64,000 nucleotides of DNA, taken from assembly GCF_002929375.1 (NCBI RefSeq), contig NZ_PJIP01000002.1, positions 329,470 to 393,469 on the forward strand, in the 5' to 3' direction. Below, one piece after another: positions 33,967-42,312 of the stretch (position 1 is the stretch's first letter; every line of letters starts with the position of its first letter). Both the position numbers and the translations under genes were made by a program. The notes under the pieces were generated by a model. That model saw only the letters and a program-made list of their open reading frames with translations, did no database searches and was not told the origin of the DNA. The DNA comes from Arthrobacter sp. DWC3 (GTDB taxonomy: Bacteria; Actinomycetota; Actinomycetes; Actinomycetales; Micrococcaceae).

Positions 33967-35839
33967 GGCAACGAACAGGCAGGCACTCAGCCAGCAGCTG
34001 CGCCCGCCGGCAGGCTTCCGGCTCTCCCACGCCGTGGGCACCACCTTCACACTGGACATGACCAGCGCCCTGTCGGTACCACTAAGTTTTGTCGCGGGTT
34101 CCGGAGAGGAATTCGCCAATCCAGTGGCTGTGCTCAGTGCCCTGCACAAAGTCTCTGACCGCGTAGACATTTTCTGCCAGGCAGGCCACATTAAGGCGCC
34201 CTCGGACGCCTCAGACCTGCTCGCACTCCTGGAGCCGATGGTCCATCAGGTCAACGTGCGCCGCGGACTGTTCCACCCTAAGATCTGGCTTCTCGAATTC
34301 GAGAACGGCACCGAGCGCCGTTACCGCTTCCTGTGCAGCAGCCGCAACCTCACCGCCGACGCCAGCTGGGATCTTCTTGTGCGGCTGGACGGCGAACCCG
34401 TGCAGGACTCCGCAAATGCGGGCCCGGACAGCGGACCACTGGCCCGCTTCATCGCCGGGCTTCCCGGACTCTGCACGGTGACGCCCGACGCCGGGCGGCT
34501 CGCGAGGATGCGCGGCCTCGCGTCCCGTCTGGAGGACGTCCGGTGGGACCTGCCCGAGGACATCCACCGTCTGGCATTCCGGCCGATGGGCATGGGCGAA
34601 GAATTCGAGCAGGGCTCAATCGTGGCGCACCTCCGCGACCCGGAGAACTTCATCGCCCTCAACAACAAGACCGGAGACCGGGCGCACCTAGGCCGAGACA
34701 AGCTGGTCATCTCGCCCTTCCTCGATGACAAGCTGATCGGCCGGCTACGGGACAAGTGGACAGACAACCTCTACGTCTATTCGCGCGACGATCAGCTGAA
34801 CCTTCTTCAGAATCAGACGCTCGCTGATACCCACACCTCGTTCAAAGCTTTTGACGAACTCGGCATCCCCGAATCGTCAGAGTCAGGGCAAAGCGACGTG
34901 GACGAGTCCGGGGTCCATCGGGTCGTCGATGATCTAGCCGGCCTGCATGCGAAGGCGTACTTCTGCGACTACGACCACTTCACTTACGCGCTCCTGGGCT
35001 CCGCCAACGCCACTGAGGCAGGCTTCACCAAAAACGTGGAGTTCCTGCTGGAAATGCGGGGAGCCAAAAAACGGCTGGGTGTGCAGCGCATCAGGGAGAG
35101 TCTCAACGACGTGCCCTTTGCCGCTTATCTGGGCACCGGCGGCGCCACCCGCTCGGAAGAAGACGTGGCAGGCTTCCGGCTGGAGAATGCTCTGCGGGAC
35201 GCTGCGGCGCAGCGGTTCCTCCTCGATGCCATTCCCGGCGCCGATGCCGAGAACACGTTCACGGTGACCGTTTCGCACGACTGGTCTCCGAAGGCCGAGT
35301 TCACCGCGAAGCTTCGGCTCCTCTCACTCCCCCAGCCAAGCGCCGTCGTCGAGCCGTCGGGCGGGCAGCACCAACACCTTTTCCACGCCGTCCCGCTGGC
35401 AGACGTGACGCCCTATCTGGTGCTCACGCTGGAGGACTCGGCGGCCGGGCTATCCAAAAGCACTGTTATCCAGGGCAGTCTCCGGACCGATCCTGCGGGA
35501 CGCCTGGATGAGATCATCGCCCGCCAGCTGGACGACCCGCAGAAACTTCGCCAGTTCCTGCTGTTGTTCCTCACCCCGGAAGACGCCCTTGCAGGCTCCG
35601 GGATCGGCCCGGGATGGTTTGCCGGCTCTGGGTTGGGGGACGGCTCCACCGCGGGACTCTTCGAGGCGATGGTAGGCGCGACGGCGGGACCGGACGCCGC
35701 TTCAATATTCCCGGACTTGAAGGTGGTGATGGACCGGCTGCTCGCCCTTCGCGGCGAGGATCCGGAAATTCAGCACCTGCACGCGCTTTGGACGGCGGCC
35801 ACCGAAGCATTGGACATAGGAGGACTTCATGGGGTTTGA
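33959..35839 (+). CDS. Phospholipase-D-like nuclease family protein
   Basis: A 626-residue protein with two half-motifs of the PLD superfamily. The first is FHPKIWLLEF (H106, K108) followed by FLCSSRNLT (S127/S128, N130). The second is LHAKAYFCDYDHF (H330, K332) followed by LLGSANATEAGF (S348, N350). Together they form the HKD active site seen in PLD-type nucleases such as those of restriction and DISARM-like systems. The C-terminal 250 residues are beta-rich and of unknown role. ATG 33959 overlaps the stop of the upstream gene by 8 bases, and its own stop overlaps the helicase start by 11. It is probably the nuclease of this module. Confidence 0.85.
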   Translation: MLEATNRQALSQQLRPPAGFRLSHAVGTTFTLDMTSALSVPLSFVAGSGEEFANPVAVLSALHKVSDRVDIFCQAGHIKAPSDASDLLALLEPMVHQVNVRRGLFHPKIWLLEFENGTERRYRFLCSSRNLTADASWDLLVRLDGEPVQDSANAGPDSGPLARFIAGLPGLCTVTPDAGRLARMRGLASRLEDVRWDLPEDIHRLAFRPMGMGEEFEQGSIVAHLRDPENFIALNNKTGDRAHLGRDKLVISPFLDDKLIGRLRDKWTDNLYVYSRDDQLNLLQNQTLADTHTSFKAFDELGIPESSESGQSDVDESGVHRVVDDLAGLHAKAYFCDYDHFTYALLGSANATEAGFTKNVEFLLEMRGAKKRLGVQRIRESLNDVPFAAYLGTGGATRSEEDVAGFRLENALRDAAAQRFLLDAIPGADAENTFTVTVSHDWSPKAEFTAKLRLLSLPQPSAVVEPSGGQHQHLFHAVPLADVTPYLVLTLEDSAAGLSKSTVIQGSLRTDPAGRLDEIIARQLDDPQKLRQFLLLFLTPEDALAGSGIGPGWFAGSGLGDGSTAGLFEAMVGATAGPDAASIFPDLKVVMDRLLALRGEDPEIQHLHALWTAATEALDIGGLHGV

Positions 35840-38800
35840 CGCAACGCCCGCGCTGGACGGCCTCAGAGGCTTTCAACGCCGGACCGTGGAGCATGTCTTC
35901 AAGCGCCTCTACTTGGATGACCAGCCGGCCGACCGCTTCCTCGTCGCGGACGAGACCGGGTTGGGCAAGAGCATGGTGGCCCGCGGCGTCATAGCCAAAG
36001 CCATTGAGCTGCTCGACCGGCCCGACTCCGGCGTGAACCGCATCGACGTCGTCTATGTCTGCTCCAACGCTGACCTGGCCAAGCAAAACCTCGGCCGGCT
36101 GAACGTCACCGGGCAAGAGGACATTGTTGAGTCCGGCCGGCTGACACTGCTTCCGACCGAATTGGCCAAGCTGAACGCTCCGGCCGCGCAGGGTACTCGG
36201 AAGCAAGTCAACTTCATCTCGCTGACCCCGGGCACGTCGTTCAACGTCAGCGGGGCAACCGGCCAGGCTAAGGAACGGGCTGTCCTCTTCCGTATCATCG
36301 CGCAGCTTGGGGTCATCAGCGCGGAACAGCACGACGACGCCGTCGAGCTCCTCCGCGCCGGCGCGTCCACGCAGCGCTTCGCGCGCCGTGTCCAGTACAT
36401 GTACGAGCAGTTTCCGGACGGCTTGGCGGTAGCGGTGCGGAACCGCTTCCGCACGCTGGCACACCACAGCGGGAACCTGCCCGCTTTCCGCAAGGCACTC
36501 CGTGAAGCCCTGAGAGACGGAACGGAGTCTGTCCGTCCCCGGATGAGCGCCATCATCGGCGGGCTCAGGGGAGACCTGGCCCAAGCCGGCCTGGATTGTC
36601 TGGAACCTGACTTGATCATCCTGGACGAATTCCAGCGCTTCCGCGACCTGCTCTACTCCCCCGGCACGGCGCCCGACGACAATGATCCTGCGGCCGAGTT
36701 GGCGCGCCAGTTCCTGAACTACAAGGGCGCCAAACTGATCCTGCTCTCGGCCACACCGTACAAGGCACACACCGCAGCGAATGAAGCCGATGGCGACGAC
36801 CACGCCGCAGACTTCCGGCAGCTTCTGCGTTTCCTGAGCAGCGAACGGCCGGGCTACATGGAAGGCCTCGAAGCTGATTTGGACGGCCGCCGGACCCAGC
36901 TGCTGAAGCAGGTCACGGACGATGCTCTGACGCACCGCATCGAGGACGGCCTGAAGCTGTTCATGAGCCGCACGGAGCGGCCCCAGCTCGGCAAAGATGA
37001 CATGCTGGCAGTGATCGAGATGCCGCCGACGGATGTCCGAGCCGCGGACATCACTAGTTACCGGTCCCTGTCCGCGTTGTTCCGGGCCACTCGAACCGGC
37101 ACCCCGATGGAGTACTGGAAATCCGTACCGATGCTTGCGCACTTCCTCACCGACTATAAGGTCGGCAGGATGCTGGATGGCAGAATCCACTGCGACCGTG
37201 AGGCCGTTGACCCGGTGCTGCCGGCGCTGGCGACCATCGACCCCGAGGCATATCACAGCTATCGCGCTATCGAAACCGACAACGCCAAGTTCAGGGCGGT
37301 GCGCGAACACACCGTCGGCCGGGGCTGGTGGAAGCTCCTGTGGATGCCGCCGTCACTCCCGTACGTGGAGCCTTCCGGGGCTTTCGCTGAGGTGGGCCCG
37401 GATGTCACCAAGCAACTGGTTTTCTCGGCGTGGAACGCTGCCCCAACAGCGATCACCACAATGCTCTCCTATGAGGCGGAGCGACAGATCCTGGAAGGGT
37501 CGCCGCTGCACGGGGAAAATACTGCCGAGGCCCGCAAGCGCTTTCGTGGCCGGCTCAGATTCCGAGTCCGCGACGGCGAGCCTCAGGCCATGTCCACGCT
37601 CGCGCTGTTCATTCCCCACGCTGCTCTTGCACTGGCAGGAGACCCGTTGGAGAGTGCCTCCATGAGCGGTTCAATGGTGACCGGCGGCGCTGCGCGGTAT
37701 GCCGCGGCCGCGGCCGGCAAGGCCATGGTTGGCGGCGCCACCGTCGACCCGGCCAGCCGGCTGGGCTCCTGGGCGTCCTACTTCTCGGTTCCCGGCGCCC
37801 TGCCGGCAGAGTGGAAGAACGATGCGAAGCTGGCCACGCGGGAGCTACGGGACCTGGACGATTTCGCCCAACGGCAGGGCAAATCCTCGGGCGGCGGGGA
37901 CGCCGAGCAGGAAGGTGAACCCGAGGCAGGGCTCTATATGTCCCACGTGGACCGGATGCTGGAGGCCTCCGCTGGCGGACCAGCCGGCTGGGAGGAAGGG
38001 CTTGAAGACTTGTCCGTCAACTCCCCCGCCAACTGTGTGTACCGGGCCCTGAATCGGGTTAGTCCTGACGACTTCGACGGCGCCGAAATGTGGAAGGCCG
38101 CCGTGTTCGCGGCAATCGGACTGCGCACACTGTTCAATCGCCTTGATGTCACCGAGCTGCTGGACACGCTCTACCCGGAAGGGGACTACTGGCAAAAGGT
38201 TCTGCGCTACTGCGAAGCCGGAAATCTCCAGGCTGTTCTGGATGAGTACGTCTTCCAGCTCCGCAGCCAGCAGGGACTGGAACCCCTCGATGAGACGAAG
38301 CTCTGGGACCTAGCCAACGACATCCGTCTTTCGCTGTCTCTCAAGCCGGCGCAGATGCTCGCAAAGTATCCCGACAAATCGCACGATGACCTCCGCATGG
38401 GCGTCCGGTTCGCCGTGCGCTACAGCAACGCTAAGACGGACGACGGCGACAGCAACCGTATGCCTGACGTCCGCAGGGCCTTTAACAGCCCCTTCTGGCC
38501 TTTCGTACTAGCTACGACGTCAGTCGGCCAGGAGGGCATTGACTTCCACTGGTGGGCTCACTCAGTCATCCACTGGAACGTGCCCGGCAACCCGGTGGAC
38601 TTCGAACAGCGCGAGGGGCGGGTGCACCGGTACCTGGGACACGCGGTGCGGAAGAACGTTGCCGAAGCACATTGTGCTGCGGTGCTGAAGCCGGGCGTCA
38701 CAAATCTGTGGGAGACGCTGTTTTCTGTTGCTGCAGCTGACGTTGCCGCTCACTCGCACGATCCTAGCTCTGAGTTTGCCCCGCACTGGATCTATCGCGG

Positions 38801-38981
38801 TAATCACAAGATTCAGCGAAGGTTGCTGGACCATCCGCTGAGCCGCGACCTGCCAAAAACCAAGAGGATGCTCTCTGGGCTCGCTAAGTACCGGCTGACG
38901 CTCGGCCAGGCACGGCAGGATGATTTGCTGGAACTGATGAAGGATGGAGTGCGAATGAAGGCCTTCGACCTGCGCCCGTAA
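35829..38981 (+). CDS. Large superfamily II (SNF2/DISARM-like) helicase
   Basis: A 1050-residue protein from ATG 35829. Motifs: GFQRRTVEHVFKRLY (Q-motif-like), Walker A DETGLGKS (41-48), DLIILDEFQRFRDLL (motif II, 266-269), LILLSATPYKAHT (motif III), then far downstream LATTSVGQEGIDFHWWAHSV (motif V) and NPVDFEQREGRVHRYLGHA (motif VI). The two RecA lobes are separated by about 600 residues, including a Gly/Ala-rich block and an acidic linker (GGGDAEQEGEPEAG). This wide split is typical of large helicases in defence operons (DrmD, DISARM and related). It is the motor of the three-gene module. An aspartate-rich SNF2-type role in scanning DNA is inferred. Confidence 0.85.
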   Translation: MGFDATPALDGLRGFQRRTVEHVFKRLYLDDQPADRFLVADETGLGKSMVARGVIAKAIELLDRPDSGVNRIDVVYVCSNADLAKQNLGRLNVTGQEDIVESGRLTLLPTELAKLNAPAAQGTRKQVNFISLTPGTSFNVSGATGQAKERAVLFRIIAQLGVISAEQHDDAVELLRAGASTQRFARRVQYMYEQFPDGLAVAVRNRFRTLAHHSGNLPAFRKALREALRDGTESVRPRMSAIIGGLRGDLAQAGLDCLEPDLIILDEFQRFRDLLYSPGTAPDDNDPAAELARQFLNYKGAKLILLSATPYKAHTAANEADGDDHAADFRQLLRFLSSERPGYMEGLEADLDGRRTQLLKQVTDDALTHRIEDGLKLFMSRTERPQLGKDDMLAVIEMPPTDVRAADITSYRSLSALFRATRTGTPMEYWKSVPMLAHFLTDYKVGRMLDGRIHCDREAVDPVLPALATIDPEAYHSYRAIETDNAKFRAVREHTVGRGWWKLLWMPPSLPYVEPSGAFAEVGPDVTKQLVFSAWNAAPTAITTMLSYEAERQILEGSPLHGENTAEARKRFRGRLRFRVRDGEPQAMSTLALFIPHAALALAGDPLESASMSGSMVTGGAARYAAAAAGKAMVGGATVDPASRLGSWASYFSVPGALPAEWKNDAKLATRELRDLDDFAQRQGKSSGGGDAEQEGEPEAGLYMSHVDRMLEASAGGPAGWEEGLEDLSVNSPANCVYRALNRVSPDDFDGAEMWKAAVFAAIGLRTLFNRLDVTELLDTLYPEGDYWQKVLRYCEAGNLQAVLDEYVFQLRSQQGLEPLDETKLWDLANDIRLSLSLKPAQMLAKYPDKSHDDLRMGVRFAVRYSNAKTDDGDSNRMPDVRRAFNSPFWPFVLATTSVGQEGIDFHWWAHSVIHWNVPGNPVDFEQREGRVHRYLGHAVRKNVAEAHCAAVLKPGVTNLWETLFSVAAADVAAHSHDPSSEFAPHWIYRGNHKIQRRLLDHPLSRDLPKTKRMLSGLAKYRLTLGQARQDDLLELMKDGVRMKAFDLRP

Positions 38982-39093
38982 TGCGTGGGTGTTTATTCCT
39001 CTGCCTCCTATCGGTCAGCGCACTACTTATTAGGATAAACTTTCTTGCGATAGGCCGGGCGCCAGAATCAGCACCGAAGCGGCCCCAAAGCGC

Positions 39094-39270
39094 TCAAGCC
39101 TCGCTACCAAAACGGGTTAGCTCTGCCACGACAAGCGGCCGGAGACTGGACGGTACGGTCTCCAGTTCAGCTATTAGCTCCTCTGCGGCAGCTTGCACCA
39201 GTTTTCCCTCGACTCTACTCAAGCTGTACTGTAAGCCTCCGGTGATCCCGAACACCCGAACCGTGCGACT
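39094..39270 (-). pseudogene. C-terminal fragment paralogous to 9109-9447
   Basis: The minus strand encodes YSLSRVEGKLVQAAAEEL, then IAELETVPSSLRPLVVAEL and TRFGSEA before the stop at 39094-39096. It matches the C terminus at 9.1 kb at about three residues in four. An in-frame stop lies about 20 codons upstream, so only this tail remains. It lies just after the helicase gene. Confidence 0.55.
39111..39223. repeat. 113-bp imperfect direct repeat, copy 2
   Basis: Ungapped match to 9126-9238, same orientation, roughly 80% identity. Copy 1 marks the left side and copy 2 the right side of a 30-kb block that contains the BREX operon, the GIY-YIG/DUF2075-MazG pair and the PLD-helicase module. Confidence 0.7.
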
Positions 39271-39334
39271 TCACGGGTCCGAGTATCACGTTCGTGGGGG
39301 TATATCGTCGAAGGAAAAGTCAATTGGAGACACC

Positions 39335-39730
39335 TTGGGACTGTTGGACAAGCTAGTAGTGGGTGGTATGGCTGCCCTCGTCGGCGGCGGTGCCGTCCTG
39401 CAATATCGATCCATTCAGGAAACCAAACGGCGGAGAAGGGCCCCTTTGGTGTTCGATGATCGTCTGAGCCAATGGAATTTCGACATCATCGCTAAGGGCA
39501 TCGGAGAGGGTCTGCCGCGGGTCTCTCGAGTCACAGTTGCCGGGGCTGATGTCCACCTGGAGGTGCGTTCGAACAGCGGTCTCTCAACATGGACAGCTGA
39601 TATTGACTTCTATGACTACGGGCGACTGACTGGGAACTACTGGATCCAGACAACGAACACACAGTCGCCTATCCCTGAGTTGTTCGCGCAGCAACTCCAG
39701 AAAGAAATCAGGATGCGTGTCAGCCAGTAG
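39335..39730 (+). CDS. Small membrane-anchored hypothetical protein
   Basis: The reading frame is open from 38981, but coding character begins only near 39310. Likely starts are TTG 39335, TTG 39344, GTG 39359 or ATG 39368, giving 120-131 residues. A hydrophobic helix (KLVVGGMAALVGGGAVLQYRS) is followed by SIQETKRRRRAPLVFDDRLSQ and a soluble C-terminal domain with NFDIIAKGIGEGLPRVSRVT, EVRSNSGLSTWTADIDFYDY and NYWIQTTNTQSPIPELFAQQ. Lysines and arginines after the helix put the domain inside the cell. The family is not recognised. The start is uncertain. Confidence 0.5.
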   Translation: MGLLDKLVVGGMAALVGGGAVLQYRSIQETKRRRRAPLVFDDRLSQWNFDIIAKGIGEGLPRVSRVTVAGADVHLEVRSNSGLSTWTADIDFYDYGRLTGNYWIQTTNTQSPIPELFAQQLQKEIRMRVSQ

Positions 39731-40062
39731 ACTAATAGGACCAGTCCCATCCTGAATTGAAAGTAATACCGGATCCCCTTCGTGTCTGTGACAGCGCTCG
39801 AGGTCGACATCCGGGTTCGTCAGTCTGCGAGGTCGAGGCCGAAGTTTAGGCATCCCAGGCTGGCCAGCTCCCGCCACGTTAATCTAATGCGTGCGCTTGA
39901 CAGCACGGAGGCGATCGGCATGCGGTCGACGCTGATGAGCTGCACCAGGTCCAGTTCGACGTTGGCGCCACGCTCCAACACGGGCGTCCGGAGATCCCTA
40001 GAACCGCCGGGCGCCGCGACTAGAGTGCAGGATCAACTAACTTCAGATGAGAGGGAACGTAG
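39731..40062. other. Intergenic region, possible gene relic on minus strand
   Basis: 332 bases. On the minus strand a frame ending at 39820 reads VLERGANVELDLVQLISVDR then MPIASVLSSARIRLTWREL and ASLGCLNFGLDLAD. It has coding character but no recognisable family and no ribosome-binding site, and may be the tail of a lost gene. The last 40 bases hold GAGAGGGA as ribosome-binding site for the 40063 gene. Confidence 0.35.
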
Positions 40063-40698
40063 ATGCGTCCGGGTGACAAATTGTCAGCGTTGTTGCGTCA
40101 GGCGTACTCGCCCTGCGGTAATTTCGGCGTATGCCGGGAAGCACAGTGGGCGCCGGAATCAGGGCACATACCGCGCGGCTTCCTGGGTGCAACGGGTGCG
40201 CTCGAAGACGTCGAGCTCGTGATGGTCTTTGCAGAACCGGGGCATCCTCACTCTTCGGAAGTCTATGACCCTCAGGAGGGCCCGGATGCGTTGCTTGAAA
40301 ATGGAATGCGTCATGCGTACCAGTCTTTCGCGGAGGGAACAGATCTGTTCCACCGCAATGTCCGCTGGTTCATGGATCAGCTGTACCCCGATCTCACCTT
40401 CGATGAGCAGCTTCGGCATGTCTGGCTCACCGAGGGCCGCCTGTGTTCAATTGACGACGAGATCGGCGGTCAGAGAGACCACCGATGCGCCGAGCGCTAC
40501 TTACGGGCCGAATTGGAGATGCTTCCGAATGCGACGGTCGTCGCCTTCGGCGGGAAGGCACACGACTACATCCGGCGCCTGAAAGTCGAACATATGAAGG
40601 CGTACGCATTGGCGCCCCCTGGGGCCAATCACAGGCCGGCACGACCGAGCTGGGAACGGGCGATCGAACATATCACGTCCCAACGTATACAGGGATAG
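40063..40698 (+). CDS. Uracil-DNA-glycosylase-like protein with four conserved Cys
   Basis: A 211-residue protein from ATG 40063. The order resembles the UDG superfamily: an N-terminal C18-x5-C24 pair (YSPCGNFGVC), a strand VELVMVFAEPGHPH, VWLTEGRLCSIDDE with C128, then C142 (RCAERYLRAELEML) and NATVVAFGGKAHDYI, which matches the late UDG strand-turn where family 4 enzymes keep the DNA-intercalating loop. Two Cys pairs with a Cx13C spacing would fit a [4Fe-4S] cluster as in family 4/5 UDGs. The motif corresponding to GEGPG is AEPGH, so activity on uracil is not certain. It begins a block of three glycosylase-like genes. Confidence 0.6.
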   Translation: MRPGDKLSALLRQAYSPCGNFGVCREAQWAPESGHIPRGFLGATGALEDVELVMVFAEPGHPHSSEVYDPQEGPDALLENGMRHAYQSFAEGTDLFHRNVRWFMDQLYPDLTFDEQLRHVWLTEGRLCSIDDEIGGQRDHRCAERYLRAELEMLPNATVVAFGGKAHDYIRRLKVEHMKAYALAPPGANHRPARPSWERAIEHITSQRIQG

Positions 40699-40876
40699 CG
40701 AGGCATTACCGTCCACCTGCCGGCATTACCGCCTCGAAGCAAAACGGGATCCGTTTGCACGTCGGATCGGCTGCTGAGCAGCAGTGACCGGGCCGTGCTG
40801 CTATCGGGTTCTCCTTGTTCCAGGACAAGCGGCCGAGCCTCGCAGTGTTGCCCTTCGTGCGCGATAGGTTCAGGCG

Positions 40877-41422
40877 GTGGGTGAAATTTTTTGGTATAGC
40901 GATCTCCGCGAGATGTGGCGACCCGCTACTGTCCGGCTGCTCCTGATCGCTGAATCCCCGCCTGACGACGGGGGAGATTCGGAACGACCTCGGTTCTTCT
41001 ACGCGGAACCGCTCTCGCAGGCCGACAATCCGATCCGCTCCGTCGTGAAGGCACTCTACGGTGGCCAGAACCTTACGAAGGGGGATCGGGAAGCACCCTG
41101 GCTGCAGCGCCTTCGGGACGGTGACGTTTTCCTCATCGATCTGGCCGCACGCCCGGTCAACGCCCTGAGCAGTGGCGCCGGCCGGCAGGCTCGCCGCGAT
41201 GGCGTCGAATCCTGCATCACGCGCGCCACAGAGCCTAACCCCGAGGGGATAATCATCTGCCACAGCCCAAGCTATGACATGCTTTCTGCGCCCCATCGCA
41301 CCGCAGGGCTGACACTCCTGCACGATGCGCCCATTCCGTCCCCTCTGGGCGACACGCGCGCTCAATTCATCGAACGGGTGCGCGATGCGGTCGCGACACT
41401 GCCACCACCAGAAGGAAGGTAG
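40877..41422 (+). CDS. Second UDG-superfamily-like protein (IAESPP family)
   Basis: A 181-residue protein from GTG 40877. LLLIAESPP (21-29) on the first strand followed by RFFYAEPL and later DGDVFLIDLAARPVNALS resembles proteins distantly related to uracil-DNA glycosylases, in which the first motif is ...IAESP... and the second strand carries an Asp (FLIDLA). Later GIIICHSPSYDMLS and LHDAPIPSPLGD may correspond to the late motif and the DNA-contact loop. It ends 3 bases before the gene at 41426, so the two are surely co-transcribed. The base it acts on, if any, is unknown. Confidence 0.55.
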   Translation: MGEIFWYSDLREMWRPATVRLLLIAESPPDDGGDSERPRFFYAEPLSQADNPIRSVVKALYGGQNLTKGDREAPWLQRLRDGDVFLIDLAARPVNALSSGAGRQARRDGVESCITRATEPNPEGIIICHSPSYDMLSAPHRTAGLTLLHDAPIPSPLGDTRAQFIERVRDAVATLPPPEGR

Positions 41423-41425
41423 GCC

Positions 41426-42139
41426 ATGGAGCCCAACGAACCCACAGCGAGTGCCCAATACACTGCCCAGCACCATGAAAAAGTGCCGGAGGCGCTCATC
41501 GAAGCATTCATCAATGATCTCCAGAACATCCCAAAGGAGCGGTTCGAGGTGTATCAGAAGGGATGGGAAAGCCACCTGGGAATGGCCCTCATCGACGCCG
41601 TGTACTCCAAACAAACCCAGTACAAAACCACGCGGGGCAAAGGGCTGTTACCTCGATTGCTCACCTTCCGGGAACAACACCCCGACGCCGGGGACAACCT
41701 TCGGCAATTGGTCGCGCTGTCCGAGGAGGACCTACGCCTGATTCTCGGCAACGGTGTCACCAACGGCAGAAGCAAAGCCTCTGCGGTCCTCGAGGCTGCC
41801 GGTAACCTGACCACACTCAACGTCTTTACTGCGCAGTACTACGACCACCACCAGCCAAGCCACCGCCGGGCGTACCTCAACGTTCACGGGCTTGGGCCGG
41901 TCACCCACAACTACTTCGGAATGCTCCTCGGGTACCCCGACACCAAACCCGACGTGTGGATCATCCGCGCCGTGCAACGAGTCGCGACCGAAGCGAACGT
42001 CGGCTCTACCGTAAACGCCAAAATTGCACGGCGCGTATTGACCGAAGCACACCACCGCACCGGCCAGGGAAAGACCGTGACCCATATGGATCACGCCGTC
42101 TGGCTCAGCGAACGAGACCGGGACACTGCGCCAGTCTGA
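41426..42139 (+). CDS. Helix-hairpin-helix (HhH-GPD-like) DNA glycosylase family protein
   Basis: A 237-residue helical protein from ATG 41426 with GGAAGG-type ribosome-binding site. The HhH element is LNVHGLGPVTHNYFGMLLGY (hairpin about 154-161), followed by DTKPDVWIIRAV, where D176 matches the catalytic Asp of HhH-GPD glycosylases (endonuclease III, AlkA, MutY). The C-terminal RRVLTEAHHRTGQ and HMDHAVWLSER complete the fold. No Fe-S Cys cluster follows. Close spacing to the UDG-like gene at 40877 suggests a joint role in base removal. Confidence 0.65.
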   Translation: MEPNEPTASAQYTAQHHEKVPEALIEAFINDLQNIPKERFEVYQKGWESHLGMALIDAVYSKQTQYKTTRGKGLLPRLLTFREQHPDAGDNLRQLVALSEEDLRLILGNGVTNGRSKASAVLEAAGNLTTLNVFTAQYYDHHQPSHRRAYLNVHGLGPVTHNYFGMLLGYPDTKPDVWIIRAVQRVATEANVGSTVNAKIARRVLTEAHHRTGQGKTVTHMDHAVWLSERDRDTAPV

Positions 42140-42312
42140 GAACTACCCATGGCCAAAACCGGTCAATGTTCTTCCCTCATCAGCTCGTTGGAGCCTCGTG
42201 CAATTTTGCCATCCTCACCTACACCTCACTGCGATGAGCCAGCAACGTCCAATTGCGCACCGATGACCGAGAAGCCTCGCGTTAGAAAGTCTGCCCTATT
42301 TGCCTTCGTAGT

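Noticed and set aside
35571-37310. 579-codon minus-strand frame opposite the PLD and helicase genes
   Set aside because: Antisense shadow of real genes with clear motifs on the plus strand; it has no family signature.
39235-39292. Minus-strand sequence resembling group II intron domain V (GTGAAGTCGCACGGTTCGG)
   Set aside because: The AGC catalytic triad, the two-base bulge and any intron-encoded protein are missing. At most a very decayed tail; not listed as an ncRNA.
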